Part shown: positions 29,738 to 39,679 of the stretch, piece by piece
Position numbering within the stretch: position 1 is the stretch's first letter
Layout of the letters: each line of letters starts with the position of its first letter
Assembly: GCF_009017495.1 (NCBI RefSeq)
Contig: NZ_CP044990.1
Coordinates: 1,321,001-1,385,000, forward strand
DNA length: 64,000 nucleotides
Direction: 5' to 3'
From: Deinococcus sp. AJ005
Lineage (GTDB): Bacteria > Deinococcota > Deinococci > Deinococcales > Deinococcaceae
Program-made: the position numbers and the translations under genes
Notes under the pieces: model-generated
What the model saw: only the letters and a program-made list of their open reading frames with translations
Told to the model about the DNA's origin: nothing
The model's database searches: none

Positions 29738-31080
29738 AGATTCGCAACCGGTCCCGATTGATGCAGTTTCTGGCGACGCTGATGTTCCTGAGCCTGGTGT
29801 GGGCCTACGCGCAACTGGAGTGGAACGCGCCACAGGGGGTCAGGCGCACGCTGGTGCAGGCTCGCGGCACCATTACCTCCAGCGATGGCAAGGTGCTGGC
29901 CCAGAGTGTGGACGGCAAACGCGTCTACCCGCAGGGGCATCTGGCCGGGCAGGTGCTGGGCATGATGGGCACCACCAACGGCCTCGAAGGGCTGGAGTAC
30001 GCCTATGACCGCCCGCTGGAAGCCGGACAGAACCTGAAACTGACCATCAATACCGGGGTGCAGGCCGCCGCCGAGTCCGCGCTGAGCAAGGCCATTCCCG
30101 AGCATCAGGCCGACTACGGTTCGGTGGTGGTCATGGAAACCCGCACCGGGCGCGTGCTGGCCGCCGCCAGTTACCCGCAGTTCGATCCCAACCGCTGGCG
30201 CGACTTTCCGCTGGAAGCCCGGCGCAACCGCCCTTTTCTGGACGTCTACGAGCCGGGTTCGGTGATCAAGGGGTTGGTGGTGGCCGCCGCGATCAACGAG
30301 GGCCTGACCACCCCGAAGACCACCTACGACACGCCCATGAACCGCCACGTCGGCGGGCGCTGGGGCAGCGTCATCCACGACGCGGTAGACCATCCCGCCA
30401 CCCTGACCACCAAGCAGGTGCTGCGCTACAGCAGCAATGTGGGCATGAGCCACATCGTCGAGAACTTTGGGTCCGAAAAACTGCGCAATTACTACACGGA
30501 GTACGGCTTCGGCAGCTATCCGGACATGCCCGTGGTTCCCGCCGCCACCGGGCAGCTTCAGCCGCTGCGCAAGTGGGACGATCTGGTGCGCGTGACCAAC
30601 GCTTTCGGGCAGGGGATGAGTACCACCACGCTGCAACTGGCTTCCGCCTACAACGCCCTGGCCAATGACGGCCTGTACTTGCCGCCCCAGCTCATCGAGG
30701 GCGTGGCCGCCAGCGGTGAGCGGCGCGAGATCCTGCGTCCAGAGGTAGCCCGTACCACCCGCGACATGTTGCAGGCCGTGATCGAGGAAGGCATTCCGCA
30801 CGCGGCTGGGGTCAAGGGCTACGCGCTGGGCGGCAAGACCGGCACGGCCCAGGTCGTGGTGGACGGGCGTTATTCCTCTACCGTCTACAACAGCGTCTTC
30901 ACAGGCTTTTTCCCGGTCGATGCCCCCAAGATGACGGTTGTGGTGATGGTCCACGGGGCGAAGATCAACTACCACGGCTCCATGCTGGCCGCCCCGATCT
31001 TCAAAGAAATCTCGACGGAAGTGCTGTCGAGCTTGGGGGCCGCACCGAAAATGGAGACGCCCAAGACCACCGAGAAGTAG
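29728..31080 (+). CDS. ftsI: Division transpeptidase (FtsI/PBP3-like)
   Basis: 450 residues with a GTG start. A single N-terminal membrane helix (about 12-28), a short pedestal domain (about 45-110), and a class B penicillin-binding transpeptidase domain (about 125-440). Active-site motifs: SVIK (Ser178, Lys181), SSN (235-237) and KTG (370-372). It cross-links septal peptidoglycan. The pedestal is smaller than in E. coli FtsI (588 residues). Last gene of the cluster here: no mur genes, mraY, ftsW or ftsZ follow, so the dcw cluster is split. Confidence 0.93.
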   Translation: MEVKIRNRSRLMQFLATLMFLSLVWAYAQLEWNAPQGVRRTLVQARGTITSSDGKVLAQSVDGKRVYPQGHLAGQVLGMMGTTNGLEGLEYAYDRPLEAGQNLKLTINTGVQAAAESALSKAIPEHQADYGSVVVMETRTGRVLAAASYPQFDPNRWRDFPLEARRNRPFLDVYEPGSVIKGLVVAAAINEGLTTPKTTYDTPMNRHVGGRWGSVIHDAVDHPATLTTKQVLRYSSNVGMSHIVENFGSEKLRNYYTEYGFGSYPDMPVVPAATGQLQPLRKWDDLVRVTNAFGQGMSTTTLQLASAYNALANDGLYLPPQLIEGVAASGERREILRPEVARTTRDMLQAVIEEGIPHAAGVKGYALGGKTGTAQVVVDGRYSSTVYNSVFTGFFPVDAPKMTVVVMVHGAKINYHGSMLAAPIFKEISTEVLSSLGAAPKMETPKTTEK

Positions 31081-31615
31081 ATCAGAAGTAGATCAGAAAG
31101 AGTGCCGTTGACCAGAGGGGTGGATGTGAGTTCGGGCATCCATCCCTCTGCTTTGTGGTGAGCTTTTACTGAGGGTCTGTGTCCTGATGGGGATAGGTGA
31201 GGTTAGAGGAAGGCCCCAGGTCCTGATATGGTCTTGAAGTGTGATCTTCCGCACTAAAGGGACTGAAAAAATGGAAATTCACTGCGAATCTGATTAAAAA
31301 TTTATGTAACGGCTCGTTTGAAAATGAGAGAAGGGCAGTCCTGTTGAACCTCGTCTCATCTTCGGAATTCCATATCAGCCGTCATTTTCTCTTTTTTTTG
31401 AACCTGGAAAAATATTTGCGCGGCAATTTGTGAGACTGGAGACAGGTCAGGCTCATAAGCTAATGATGTTGTCCCTCTAGGCTCACTTCTGAGGTCGGGG
31501 GTGTCTTGACTGCTGCCCTCAGACTTGATGACGACCCAATTCATACCGTGCGGCCTGTCTTTTGACGGCGCACCGGAGGCGGGCTGCCCCACCGCCCATG
31601 CCCCAAGGAGAACAC
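31081..31615. other. Long A/T-richer intergenic region before the 3D-domain gene
   Basis: 535 bases. Contains a direct repeat AGTAGATCAGAA at the ftsI stop (about 31075-31097), a terminator-like hairpin (31113-31150) and a stretch at about 31240-31480 clearly lower in GC than the rest of the window, with T-runs. I see no credible gene. A short minus-strand frame at 31356-31625 has no recognisable product. Confidence 0.5.
31113..31150 (+). terminator. Terminator-like hairpin after ftsI
   Basis: CAGAGGGGTGGATG pairs with CATCCATCCCTCTG (31137-31150). Only a weak T-run follows. Confidence 0.6.
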
Positions 31616-32257
31616 ATGGTTTCAAAACTTAATCGCTGGACCTTTGCCGCTCTGTTCGGCTTTGCGGGTCTTGCCTGCGCCACCCCAGCCCTGCCCGCCA
31701 GCTCTGTCGCCAGCGACGCCGTTCGTCAGGCGATGGTGGTGACCCCGCCCCCCGCACCCGCGGTGGTTCGTGCCCCGGTTCAGGTGGCGCGTCCGCAGCC
31801 CGCGCAGGCTTCCGCACAGAGTACTGTGGCCGCTAATGCCGCTGCCCAGGCCCGCGCCGCCGCCATTGCCCAGACGCAGCGGCAGCAGGCCCAGCAGGCC
31901 GCCGCACCTGTGGCTGCCATCACCGCGCGCGGCAGAACGGCCATCGTGCGCGCCACTGCCTATAACAGCCTGGCGGGGCAGACCGACAGCACGCCGTTCA
32001 TCACGGCGACCGGCACCCGCACCCGCCCCGGCGTGGTGGCCCTGAGCCGCGACATGCTGCGCTCCTTTCCTTACGGCACCCGGATCACCATCGAAGACCT
32101 GAGTGGGCGCTACAACAACCTGCTGCGGGGCCGGACCTTTATCGTCGAGGACACGATGGCCGCCCGCAAGACCGGCAGCCTGGACATCTGGATGAGTACC
32201 CACAGCCAGGCCATCAACTTCGGCGCACGCCAGGTGCGGATTACGGCCCTTCGCTAA
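31616..32257 (+). CDS. Exported 3D-domain protein
   Basis: 213 residues. Start at 31616 with AAGGAG 5 nt upstream; an in-frame ATG at 31598 is upstream of that site and less likely. Signal peptide about 1-24 (FAALFGFAGLACATPALPA). A low-complexity Ala/Pro/Gln linker (about 30-105) precedes a 3D domain (about 108-213). The three conserved aspartates are in QTDSTPFITATGT, VEDTMAARKTG and SLDIWM. The domain is shared with MltA and YabE/YorM-type cell-wall enzymes, so peptidoglycan cleavage is likely. Comes after an unusual A/T-rich upstream region. Confidence 0.87.
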   Translation: MVSKLNRWTFAALFGFAGLACATPALPASSVASDAVRQAMVVTPPPAPAVVRAPVQVARPQPAQASAQSTVAANAAAQARAAAIAQTQRQQAQQAAAPVAAITARGRTAIVRATAYNSLAGQTDSTPFITATGTRTRPGVVALSRDMLRSFPYGTRITIEDLSGRYNNLLRGRTFIVEDTMAARKTGSLDIWMSTHSQAINFGARQVRITALR

Positions 32258-32276
32258 ACTGCTTCTCCGCAATTGA

Positions 32277-32304
32277 GAGCCGTCCAGATGGGCGGCTCTT
32301 TTGT
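32277..32304 (+). terminator. Terminator after the 3D-domain gene
   Basis: GAGCCGTCC-AGAT-GGGCGGCTC followed by TTTTGTT. Confidence 0.88.
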
Positions 32305-32473
32305 TGGTCTGTTCAGCCCGGTGGTCCCGCTGCACAGGTGGAATTGGGGACCATATGAAGCTGGAGGGGGACTTATTTTTGCCGTCCCCACAGGCCACAC
32401 CAGATCTTTCCCGTTCTGGCCAGTAATGGGATCGACAAAACCCGCCGTCCCTAGCGTTCAGCGTCCCGTCTGC

Positions 32474-32479
32474 TATCCT
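32474..32479 (+). promoter_or_regulatory. -10 box (TATCCT) of the permease gene
   Basis: TATCCT ends 9 nt before the ATG at 32489. The surrounding GTCTGCTATCCT is identical to that upstream of rnpB. Confidence 0.5.
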
Positions 32480-32488
32480 CCGCTTCGC

Positions 32489-33694
<1,206 letters not shown>

Positions 33695-33865
33695 GAGGGT
33701 GTCAATTTCTAACTGATATGTCAGCGGTTTTCGTGCCCAGCACAGGCTTTTTTGGCTGCATAAGGCAGGATGTCAGCACAGGGCGGAAAGCCTGGAATGT
33801 CATCTTTCGACTGTGACGAGGCTGTAGTGGCGCGCTACATGTGCCATTTTTTCGATCTGGACATG

Positions 33866-33887
33866 AAAAACCCGCCTTTGTGGCGGG
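33866..33887 (-). terminator. Terminator of pilC
   Basis: On the minus strand CCCGCC-ACAAA-GGCGGG is followed by five T residues, about 45 nt after the pilC stop. Confidence 0.85.
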
Positions 33888-33929
33888 CCTGCGAACGGGC
33901 AATAGCCTTCTCAAGTTAGTTCAACAAAA

Positions 33930-35150
33930 TCACTGGCTGAGCGTACCGATGATGCTGAACATCGGCAAAAACATCCCCGCCACGATGGTCCCCACAATGC
34001 CGCCCAGGAAGACGATCATGATCGGTTCGATGGCCGCCGTCATGCTCTCGACGGCCTCATCCACTTCGCGGTCATAGAAGTCGCCCACCTTGCTCAGCAT
34101 CGAGTCCAGCGCGCCGGTTTCCTCGCCGATAGAGATCATGCTGACCACCATCGGCGGAAAAACCTTGCTGGTGGCCAGGCTGGAACTCATCTGCTCGCCC
34201 ACCATCACCACATTCTTGGCGTTCTCGATGGTTTCCTCGACGATGGCGTTGTCCGCCGTGCCCTTGGTGATTTCCAGCGCCTCGATGATGTTCACGCCGC
34301 TGCTGATCAGCAGGCCGAAGGTGCGGGCAAAGGATGCGATGGCGCTCTTCTGGGTCAGGTTGCCGAACACGGGCAGCTTGAGCTTGATGTCGTCAATGAT
34401 CACCCGGCCCTTGGGCATCTTGTACACCCAGCGGTAGGCGAAGGTGATGATCACCGCGAAGACCACGAGTAGCCACGCCGAATGTTGCAGGAATTCCGAG
34501 ACTGCCATCAGCATCTTGGTAATAAAGGGCAGCGGCGCGTTGAGCTGTGCCAGGATGCCCGCGAACTGCGGCACGATGGTGGTCAGCAGGAAATAGGTGA
34601 TCAGGATGGCGAAGACCAGCACCACCACCGGGTAGGTCAGCGCGCTCTTGATCTTGCCGCGCAGGATCAATTCCTTTTCCTGGAAGGCAGCGATGCGCTC
34701 CAGCACCGAGTCCAGGGTGCCGCTGGTTTCCCCGGCGCGCACCAGATTGACATAGAGGCGGTTAAAGACCTTGGGATACTTGGCGATGGCCTCGCTCAGG
34801 GGCGTGCCTGCCTCTACCTCGCTGCGCAGGGATTTGACGGTCTTCTGAAAGCCCTTGTGTTCGATCTGGCCCTGCAACACCGCCAGCGACTGCACCAGCG
34901 GCACCCCGGCGTTGATCAGCGTGGCGAGCTGTTTGCTGAAGATCGACACCTGCTTGAGGCTGGGCGGGCGGTCATCCAGAAAGGGAATCTTGAGGTCCGC
35001 GTTCAGGCCGGACTTGGGGGCCTTGATCTCGACGATCATCAGGTTCTTGGCCCGCAGCGTGTCGCGGACCTGGGCCTCCGTTTCGGCCTCCATCTGGGAT
35101 TTGAGGATCTTGCCAGAGCGGTCGCGTGCGCGGTATTCGAAGACGGCCAT
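33930..35150 (-). CDS. pilC: Type IV pilus / type II secretion inner-membrane protein PilC (GspF family)
   Basis: 406 residues, normal length. Two GspF domains (about 65-190 and 270-395), each a helical cytoplasmic bundle before a membrane segment: FSKQLATLINAGVPLVQSL and FARTFGLLISSGVNIIEALE are the paired repeats. Helices at about 168-190, 220-240 and 370-395. The N-terminal beta strand FEYRARDRSGKILKSQ is typical. PilC is the platform that connects the assembly ATPase PilB to pilin assembly. No other pilus gene is nearby. Natural transformation in this lineage uses such machinery. Confidence 0.95.
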   Translation of the reverse strand: MAVFEYRARDRSGKILKSQMEAETEAQVRDTLRAKNLMIVEIKAPKSGLNADLKIPFLDDRPPSLKQVSIFSKQLATLINAGVPLVQSLAVLQGQIEHKGFQKTVKSLRSEVEAGTPLSEAIAKYPKVFNRLYVNLVRAGETSGTLDSVLERIAAFQEKELILRGKIKSALTYPVVVLVFAILITYFLLTTIVPQFAGILAQLNAPLPFITKMLMAVSEFLQHSAWLLVVFAVIITFAYRWVYKMPKGRVIIDDIKLKLPVFGNLTQKSAIASFARTFGLLISSGVNIIEALEITKGTADNAIVEETIENAKNVVMVGEQMSSSLATSKVFPPMVVSMISIGEETGALDSMLSKVGDFYDREVDEAVESMTAAIEPIMIVFLGGIVGTIVAGMFLPMFSIIGTLSQ

Positions 35151-35159
35151 ATTGGGGCC

Positions 35160-35167
35160 AGTATAAT
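35160..35167. promoter_or_regulatory. Overlapping divergent -10 boxes of pilC and the YrdC gene
   Basis: AGTATAAT reads TATAAT on the plus strand (35162-35167) and TATACT on the minus strand (35160-35165). pilC starts 9 nt from it on the minus strand; the YrdC gene starts about 40 nt away on the plus strand. Confidence 0.55.
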
Positions 35168-35207
35168 CTGGAGTGGTCTTGCGCTGGCCTTACAAGCGCC
35201 CCCTTCT

Positions 35208-35843
35208 ATGCCTGAATCCCTGAATCCCCTGACTGAAAACGAAGTCGCTCTCGCCGTAGACACCGCCTGGGCTGTCCTTCAGCGCGGCGGCGTGGTGGCC
35301 TATCCCAGTGAGACGGTCTGGGGGCTGGCCGCTGTGCCGGATCACCTGGAGGCCGTGGAGCGCCTGTACGCGGTCAAGGGCCGCGCTGCCCACCGCCCGG
35401 TGCAGGTGTCGTGCCAGGACGCCCGCGCCGCGCTGGAACTGGCTCGGCCCAGTGCGGCCCTCACGGCGCTGTCTGTCCTGTGGCCTGGCCCGCTGACGCT
35501 GGTGACCCCGGCCCGGCCCGGGACCCCGCCCACGCTGGCCCCCGGCGGTCTGGTGGGCCTGCGCGTGCCGTCGCATCCGCTGGCGCTGGCCCTGCTGCGG
35601 CGCTGTGGCGGACGGCTGCTGACCACCAGTTGCAATCCCAGCGGCCTGCCCCCAGCCCTGACGGCGGCCCAGGCGCAGGACATGGCGCTGGCGGATTTCG
35701 TGTTGCCCAATGTGCAGGCTGCGGAGGGGGAGCCGGTGGGCGGGCAGGCCAGCACCGTGGTGCAGTTGCCGGAAGGGACGGTGCTGCGCTCTGGCCCGCT
35801 GGACGGCGCAGTGGCCGCGCTGCTGGCTGGACTGCGAGAGTGA
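35208..35843 (+). CDS. YrdC/Sua5-type L-threonylcarbamoyladenylate synthase
   Basis: 211 residues, single YrdC domain without the C-terminal Sua5 domain. It makes threonylcarbamoyl-AMP for t6A37 in tRNA. Characteristic segments: GGVVAYPSETVWGLAA (KxR/SxN ATP site region), RLYAVKGRAAHRPVQV, WPGPLTLVTPA, VGLRVPSHPLALALL and LTTSCNPSG. TsaD, which uses its product, is encoded at 55384. The opposite-direction pilC promoter shares its -10 region. The stop overlaps the scpB start. Confidence 0.92.
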   Translation: MPESLNPLTENEVALAVDTAWAVLQRGGVVAYPSETVWGLAAVPDHLEAVERLYAVKGRAAHRPVQVSCQDARAALELARPSAALTALSVLWPGPLTLVTPARPGTPPTLAPGGLVGLRVPSHPLALALLRRCGGRLLTTSCNPSGLPPALTAAQAQDMALADFVLPNVQAAEGEPVGGQASTVVQLPEGTVLRSGPLDGAVAALLAGLRE

Positions 35844-36385
35844 CCGACTCCGGCTCCCCGCCACGATTGTCCGCCTTGATCGGCGCGGCGCTGTTGGCCG
35901 CCGGACGCCCTGTGAGCGCACGTGAACTGGCTGAAACGCTGGATATTCCCGAGGGTACGGCCCAGCGTGAACTGGAAACGTTCGCAATCACCCTCGCGTC
36001 GGCCCATCTGGGTTTTGTCGCTGAGGCGGTGGCGGGAGGCTGGCGCCTGATCGTGCCTCCCGCGCTGGCTGCCCGCCTGTCGCCGTTGCTGGCCGCGCCG
36101 CCGCTGCCCGCGCTGAGCAGCGCCGCGCTGGAGGTGCTGGCGGTGATCGCCTACCGTCAGCCGGTGACCCGCGCCGAGATTGAGGCCATGCGCGGCGGCA
36201 GCGCAGGCACGGTGGTCACCTTGCAGGAGCGCGAACTGGTCAAGGTGGTGGGTCGTTCGGACGCGGTGGGCGGCCCCCTGCTGTACGGCACCACCGCGCG
36301 CTTTCTGCTGGACTTTGGGTTGGGCGGCCTGGAAGACCTTCCGGCATTGCAGGACGGCGGGTTCTCCCATCTGTTGCGCGGCTAG
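35840..36385 (+). CDS. scpB: Segregation and condensation protein ScpB
   Basis: 181 residues with a GTG start overlapping the upstream stop (GTGA). Two winged-helix domains: about 8-75 (LIGAALLAAGRPVSARELAETLDIPEGTAQRELETFA) and 85-165 (LSSAALEVLAVIAYRQPVTRAEIEAMRG, then LQERELVKVVGRSDAVGGPLLYGTTARFLLDFGL). The latter is the ScpB hallmark. It bridges the kleisin ScpA and the SMC head in the condensin-like complex. smc is at 11656; scpA is not in the window. Confidence 0.95.
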   Translation: MTDSGSPPRLSALIGAALLAAGRPVSARELAETLDIPEGTAQRELETFAITLASAHLGFVAEAVAGGWRLIVPPALAARLSPLLAAPPLPALSSAALEVLAVIAYRQPVTRAEIEAMRGGSAGTVVTLQERELVKVVGRSDAVGGPLLYGTTARFLLDFGLGGLEDLPALQDGGFSHLLRG

Positions 36386-36456
36386 AGCGGGGCGGACCAT
36401 ACCGCGCCTGGGCTGCTGTCGGGGGTATCTGGGTGGAGTCCCCCCCGGAGGGCGTG

Positions 36457-36483
36457 TTGACTTCTGGCCTTTGCCGTTACACT
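36457..36483 (+). promoter_or_regulatory. Promoter of the DUF4388 gene
   Basis: -35 TTGACT (36457-36462) and -10 TACACT (36478-36483) with a 15-bp spacer. Two direct repeats CACTGTGYAAA (36484-36494, 36501-36511) begin immediately after the -10. Confidence 0.6.
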
Positions 36484-36552
36484 CACTGTGCAAATAGACC
36501 CACTGTGTAAAGGGATTCACCTTGCAAACGTGACCTGCCCCCCAACACCCCC

Positions 36553-37311
36553 ATGAACAACACCACCAGCCTCGAAACCTTTGATTTTCTGCAATTGATG
36601 TACCTGCTGAGCGAGCAGGGCCGCACGGGCGTGCTGACCGTTCACCGGGCAGACGGGCCGTTTCAGGCGTTTCTGGAAGGCCAGCGGGTGCGGCATTTTC
36701 AATTCGCTGCCCAGACTGGGGTTCCCGCCTTGCTGCGGTTGCTGCGCGATCCGCAGGGCCGTTTTCAGTTCGACGAGGGTGTGGTGCATCCCAATCCGCT
36801 GCTGAACGTCAATCTGGACGACGTGGCGCTGGAGGTACTGGACGACCTGCCGGAAAAGCCGCTGCCGTACACTGGCCCGGCCAAGATCACCTCGCCGGAG
36901 CGGGTGGCGCGCATCCGCTGGGGCCTTAAGGAGCAGGCGATCCTCAAGCAGATCGAGGTCCAGCGGCCTGTGTCCGTGCTATCCCAGGACCCCGACGCCC
37001 GCAAACTGCTGCAAAAGATGCACCAGATCAAGCTGATCGCGCCGCGCAAGTCCCGCGTGGCCCGCCTGAGCGTGGCCGTGACCCGCGAGGTCCGGGGCGT
37101 GGCTGTTATCGACGAACTGATCCTCAAGCGCTGGAAGGAGGACATGCTGCGCCCACCGCAGAACATCGCTATCCGAACCGATGATGGGCAGGTCCACACC
37201 CTGCCGGTGCGCGGCGGCCCGAACCTGTCCAACTCTTTGCTGATTCCTGCCGAACTGCTGATGAGAACCGGCCTGCGCGCTGGAGACAGCGTGCTGGTGC
37301 GCCCTGCATGA
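36553..37311 (+). CDS. DUF4388 (PatA N-terminal-like) protein
   Basis: 252 residues. The N-terminal DUF4388 domain (about 4-95) has LETFDFLQLMYLLSEQGRTGVLTVHRADGPFQAFLEGQRVRHFQF. It is common in signalling proteins next to response-regulator or GTPase modules. The middle and C-terminal parts (about 110-252) have no named domain; RIRWGLKEQAILKQIEVQRPV and a predicted beta-barrel-like end (VRGGPNLSNSLLIPAELLMRTGLRAGDSVLVRPA) resemble a small AbrB-like or PilZ-like beta domain, but I would not name it. No membrane segment. Has its own promoter. Confidence 0.8.
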   Translation: MNNTTSLETFDFLQLMYLLSEQGRTGVLTVHRADGPFQAFLEGQRVRHFQFAAQTGVPALLRLLRDPQGRFQFDEGVVHPNPLLNVNLDDVALEVLDDLPEKPLPYTGPAKITSPERVARIRWGLKEQAILKQIEVQRPVSVLSQDPDARKLLQKMHQIKLIAPRKSRVARLSVAVTREVRGVAVIDELILKRWKEDMLRPPQNIAIRTDDGQVHTLPVRGGPNLSNSLLIPAELLMRTGLRAGDSVLVRPA

Positions 37312-37357
37312 GCTGAGCTGGGTGAGTTGGCTTCCGCTCAGCGTGCCGTAAATCGGG

Positions 37358-37363
37358 TAGCCT
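37358..37363 (+). promoter_or_regulatory. -10 box (TAGCCT) of the nitrilase-family gene
   Basis: TAGCCT ends 6 nt before the ATG at 37370. Confidence 0.6.
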
Positions 37364-37369
37364 CGGCGC

Positions 37370-38275
<906 letters not shown>

Positions 38276-38300
38276 AGAAGAAACTGCTCAGGTCTTCTGG

Positions 38301-38335
38301 CCCTCCCGCACTTTCGTTCGGGAGGGTCAGTCTTT
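38301..38335. terminator. Bidirectional terminator
   Basis: CCCTCCCG (38301-38308) pairs with CGGGAGGG (38319-38326), followed by TCAGTCTTTCTGTT. It lies between convergent genes. Confidence 0.8.
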
Positions 38336-38400
38336 CTGTTCTTGGCCCAGCCAGAAGTTCGGCGCGAGACGGTTTGCAGCCTCCAAGCCCTCAACGCTGA

Positions 38401-39438
38401 TTACGGAGCCTGCCCCGCATACGGCCCACTCAATACGCGTCTGGCTCCCCGGTAACGCGGTGCCCAGTAACGGTCCGCCATCAGGGTGTCCAGCGAGACC
38501 TTGCCCTGGTAGCTGTTGGCGCTGACGAAGGTATCGCCGCCCAGATAGATGCCCACATGCGAGATGCGCCCGCCGCCCGCCGTGTCGAAGAACACCAGAT
38601 CGCCGGGTTGAAGTTGGTCCGCCGCCACTGGCTGGCCCACCCGCGCCTGATCGGCACTGACGCGGGGCAGCCGCACGCCCAGCGGCGTGAAGACCTGCAA
38701 CACGAAACCGCTGCAATCCAGTCCGCTGCGGGTGGTGCCGCCGTAGCGGTACGGCGTGCCCAGCAGCGCCATCGCCATGCCGCGCCAGTCGCCGGGCAGC
38801 GTGGAGGGCACCTCCGGCTCTGTCGGGCCGGGTGTGGGGAGAACTGGCCCCTCCGAGACGGGCAGCGGCTCGCCGTGGGAGGGCTGGCTGGGCAGGGGCT
38901 GCACAGGCAGTGGCTCGGGCGGCTGGGGAACGCTCAGAACAGGCGGAAGCGTCAGGGTAGAGGCCAGCGAGAGGACGGGCACGACAGCAAGTGGCCCCGG
39001 CGTGGGAGCCAGGGCGACGGGCTGAGCTTGCGTGTTGGATGGCAACGTGGCGTTCGTGGGCAACAGCAGCACCTGACCCACGCTGAGAATCGCGCCTTCG
39101 GGCAGGGTGTTTTCTGCCAGCAGCGCGTCCACGCTGACCCTGTAGCGTTTGGAAATGGCGTACAGCGTTTCCTTCGGCCCGACGACATGCCGCGCCGCAC
39201 TCGACACCCGCAGCACCTGCCCGACTTTCAGATCAGGGCTGTGCAGGCCGTTCAGCGCCAGTAACGCGTCCACGCTCAGGCCCGCGCGCTTTGCGACAGC
39301 GTAAGCGGTGTCTTTGGCCTGAACCGTGACGGTCATGCCCTGAAAGCCGCCAGTCTGCGCGCCCGCCAGCCCGCCCAGGGACAGCAGGGCGCTCAGGAGC
39401 AGGGCTGGAATAGACGGAACAACTGAGGGCTGGGGCAT
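38401..39438 (-). CDS. Exported LysM-NlpC/P60 cell-wall hydrolase
   Basis: 345 residues. Signal peptide about 1-27 (ALLLSALLSLGGLAGAQ). Two LysM peptidoglycan-binding repeats: about 35-80 (VTVQAKDTAYAVAKRAGLSVDALLALNG) and 84-130 (HVVGPKETLYAISKRYRVSVDALLAENTL). A Pro-rich linker (about 135-215) leads to an NlpC/P60 domain (about 220-345) with catalytic Cys in LDCSGFV and His in SHVGIYLG. It is a gamma-D-glutamyl-meso-DAP/ornithine-type endopeptidase. Neither a clear leaderless box nor a ribosome site is seen at the start. Confidence 0.93.
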   Translation of the reverse strand: MPQPSVVPSIPALLLSALLSLGGLAGAQTGGFQGMTVTVQAKDTAYAVAKRAGLSVDALLALNGLHSPDLKVGQVLRVSSAARHVVGPKETLYAISKRYRVSVDALLAENTLPEGAILSVGQVLLLPTNATLPSNTQAQPVALAPTPGPLAVVPVLSLASTLTLPPVLSVPQPPEPLPVQPLPSQPSHGEPLPVSEGPVLPTPGPTEPEVPSTLPGDWRGMAMALLGTPYRYGGTTRSGLDCSGFVLQVFTPLGVRLPRVSADQARVGQPVAADQLQPGDLVFFDTAGGGRISHVGIYLGGDTFVSANSYQGKVSLDTLMADRYWAPRYRGARRVLSGPYAGQAP

Positions 39439-39667
39439 CAGGAATAGGCTCGCAGGGGGCGAAAAAGTGAATTGACTCGGACACAGGAAGAAAAAGATTG
39501 TGCGTACCGTAACACATCATGAAGGATTGAAAAAGGAGAGGGAGATGAGAAACGTCATCCGAAAGATGGTTGACAGGTGGCCCGCCACGCGGTGGATGAA
39601 GATTCCCGCAGTCCTCACAGCCCCTCTCATCGGCTGTGCAGCCTGACATTCTCCCAGGCGGCGGGCG

Positions 39668-39673
39668 TATGGT
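39668..39673 (+). promoter_or_regulatory. -10 box (TATGGT) of the MFS gene
   Basis: TATGGT ends 6 nt before the GTG at 39680. Confidence 0.5.
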
Positions 39674-39679
39674 GGGCGG

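Noticed and set aside
31356..31625. Minus-strand 89-codon frame upstream of the 3D-domain gene
   Set aside because: No ribosome site, no -10 box, no recognisable sequence; lies in the A/T-rich gap.
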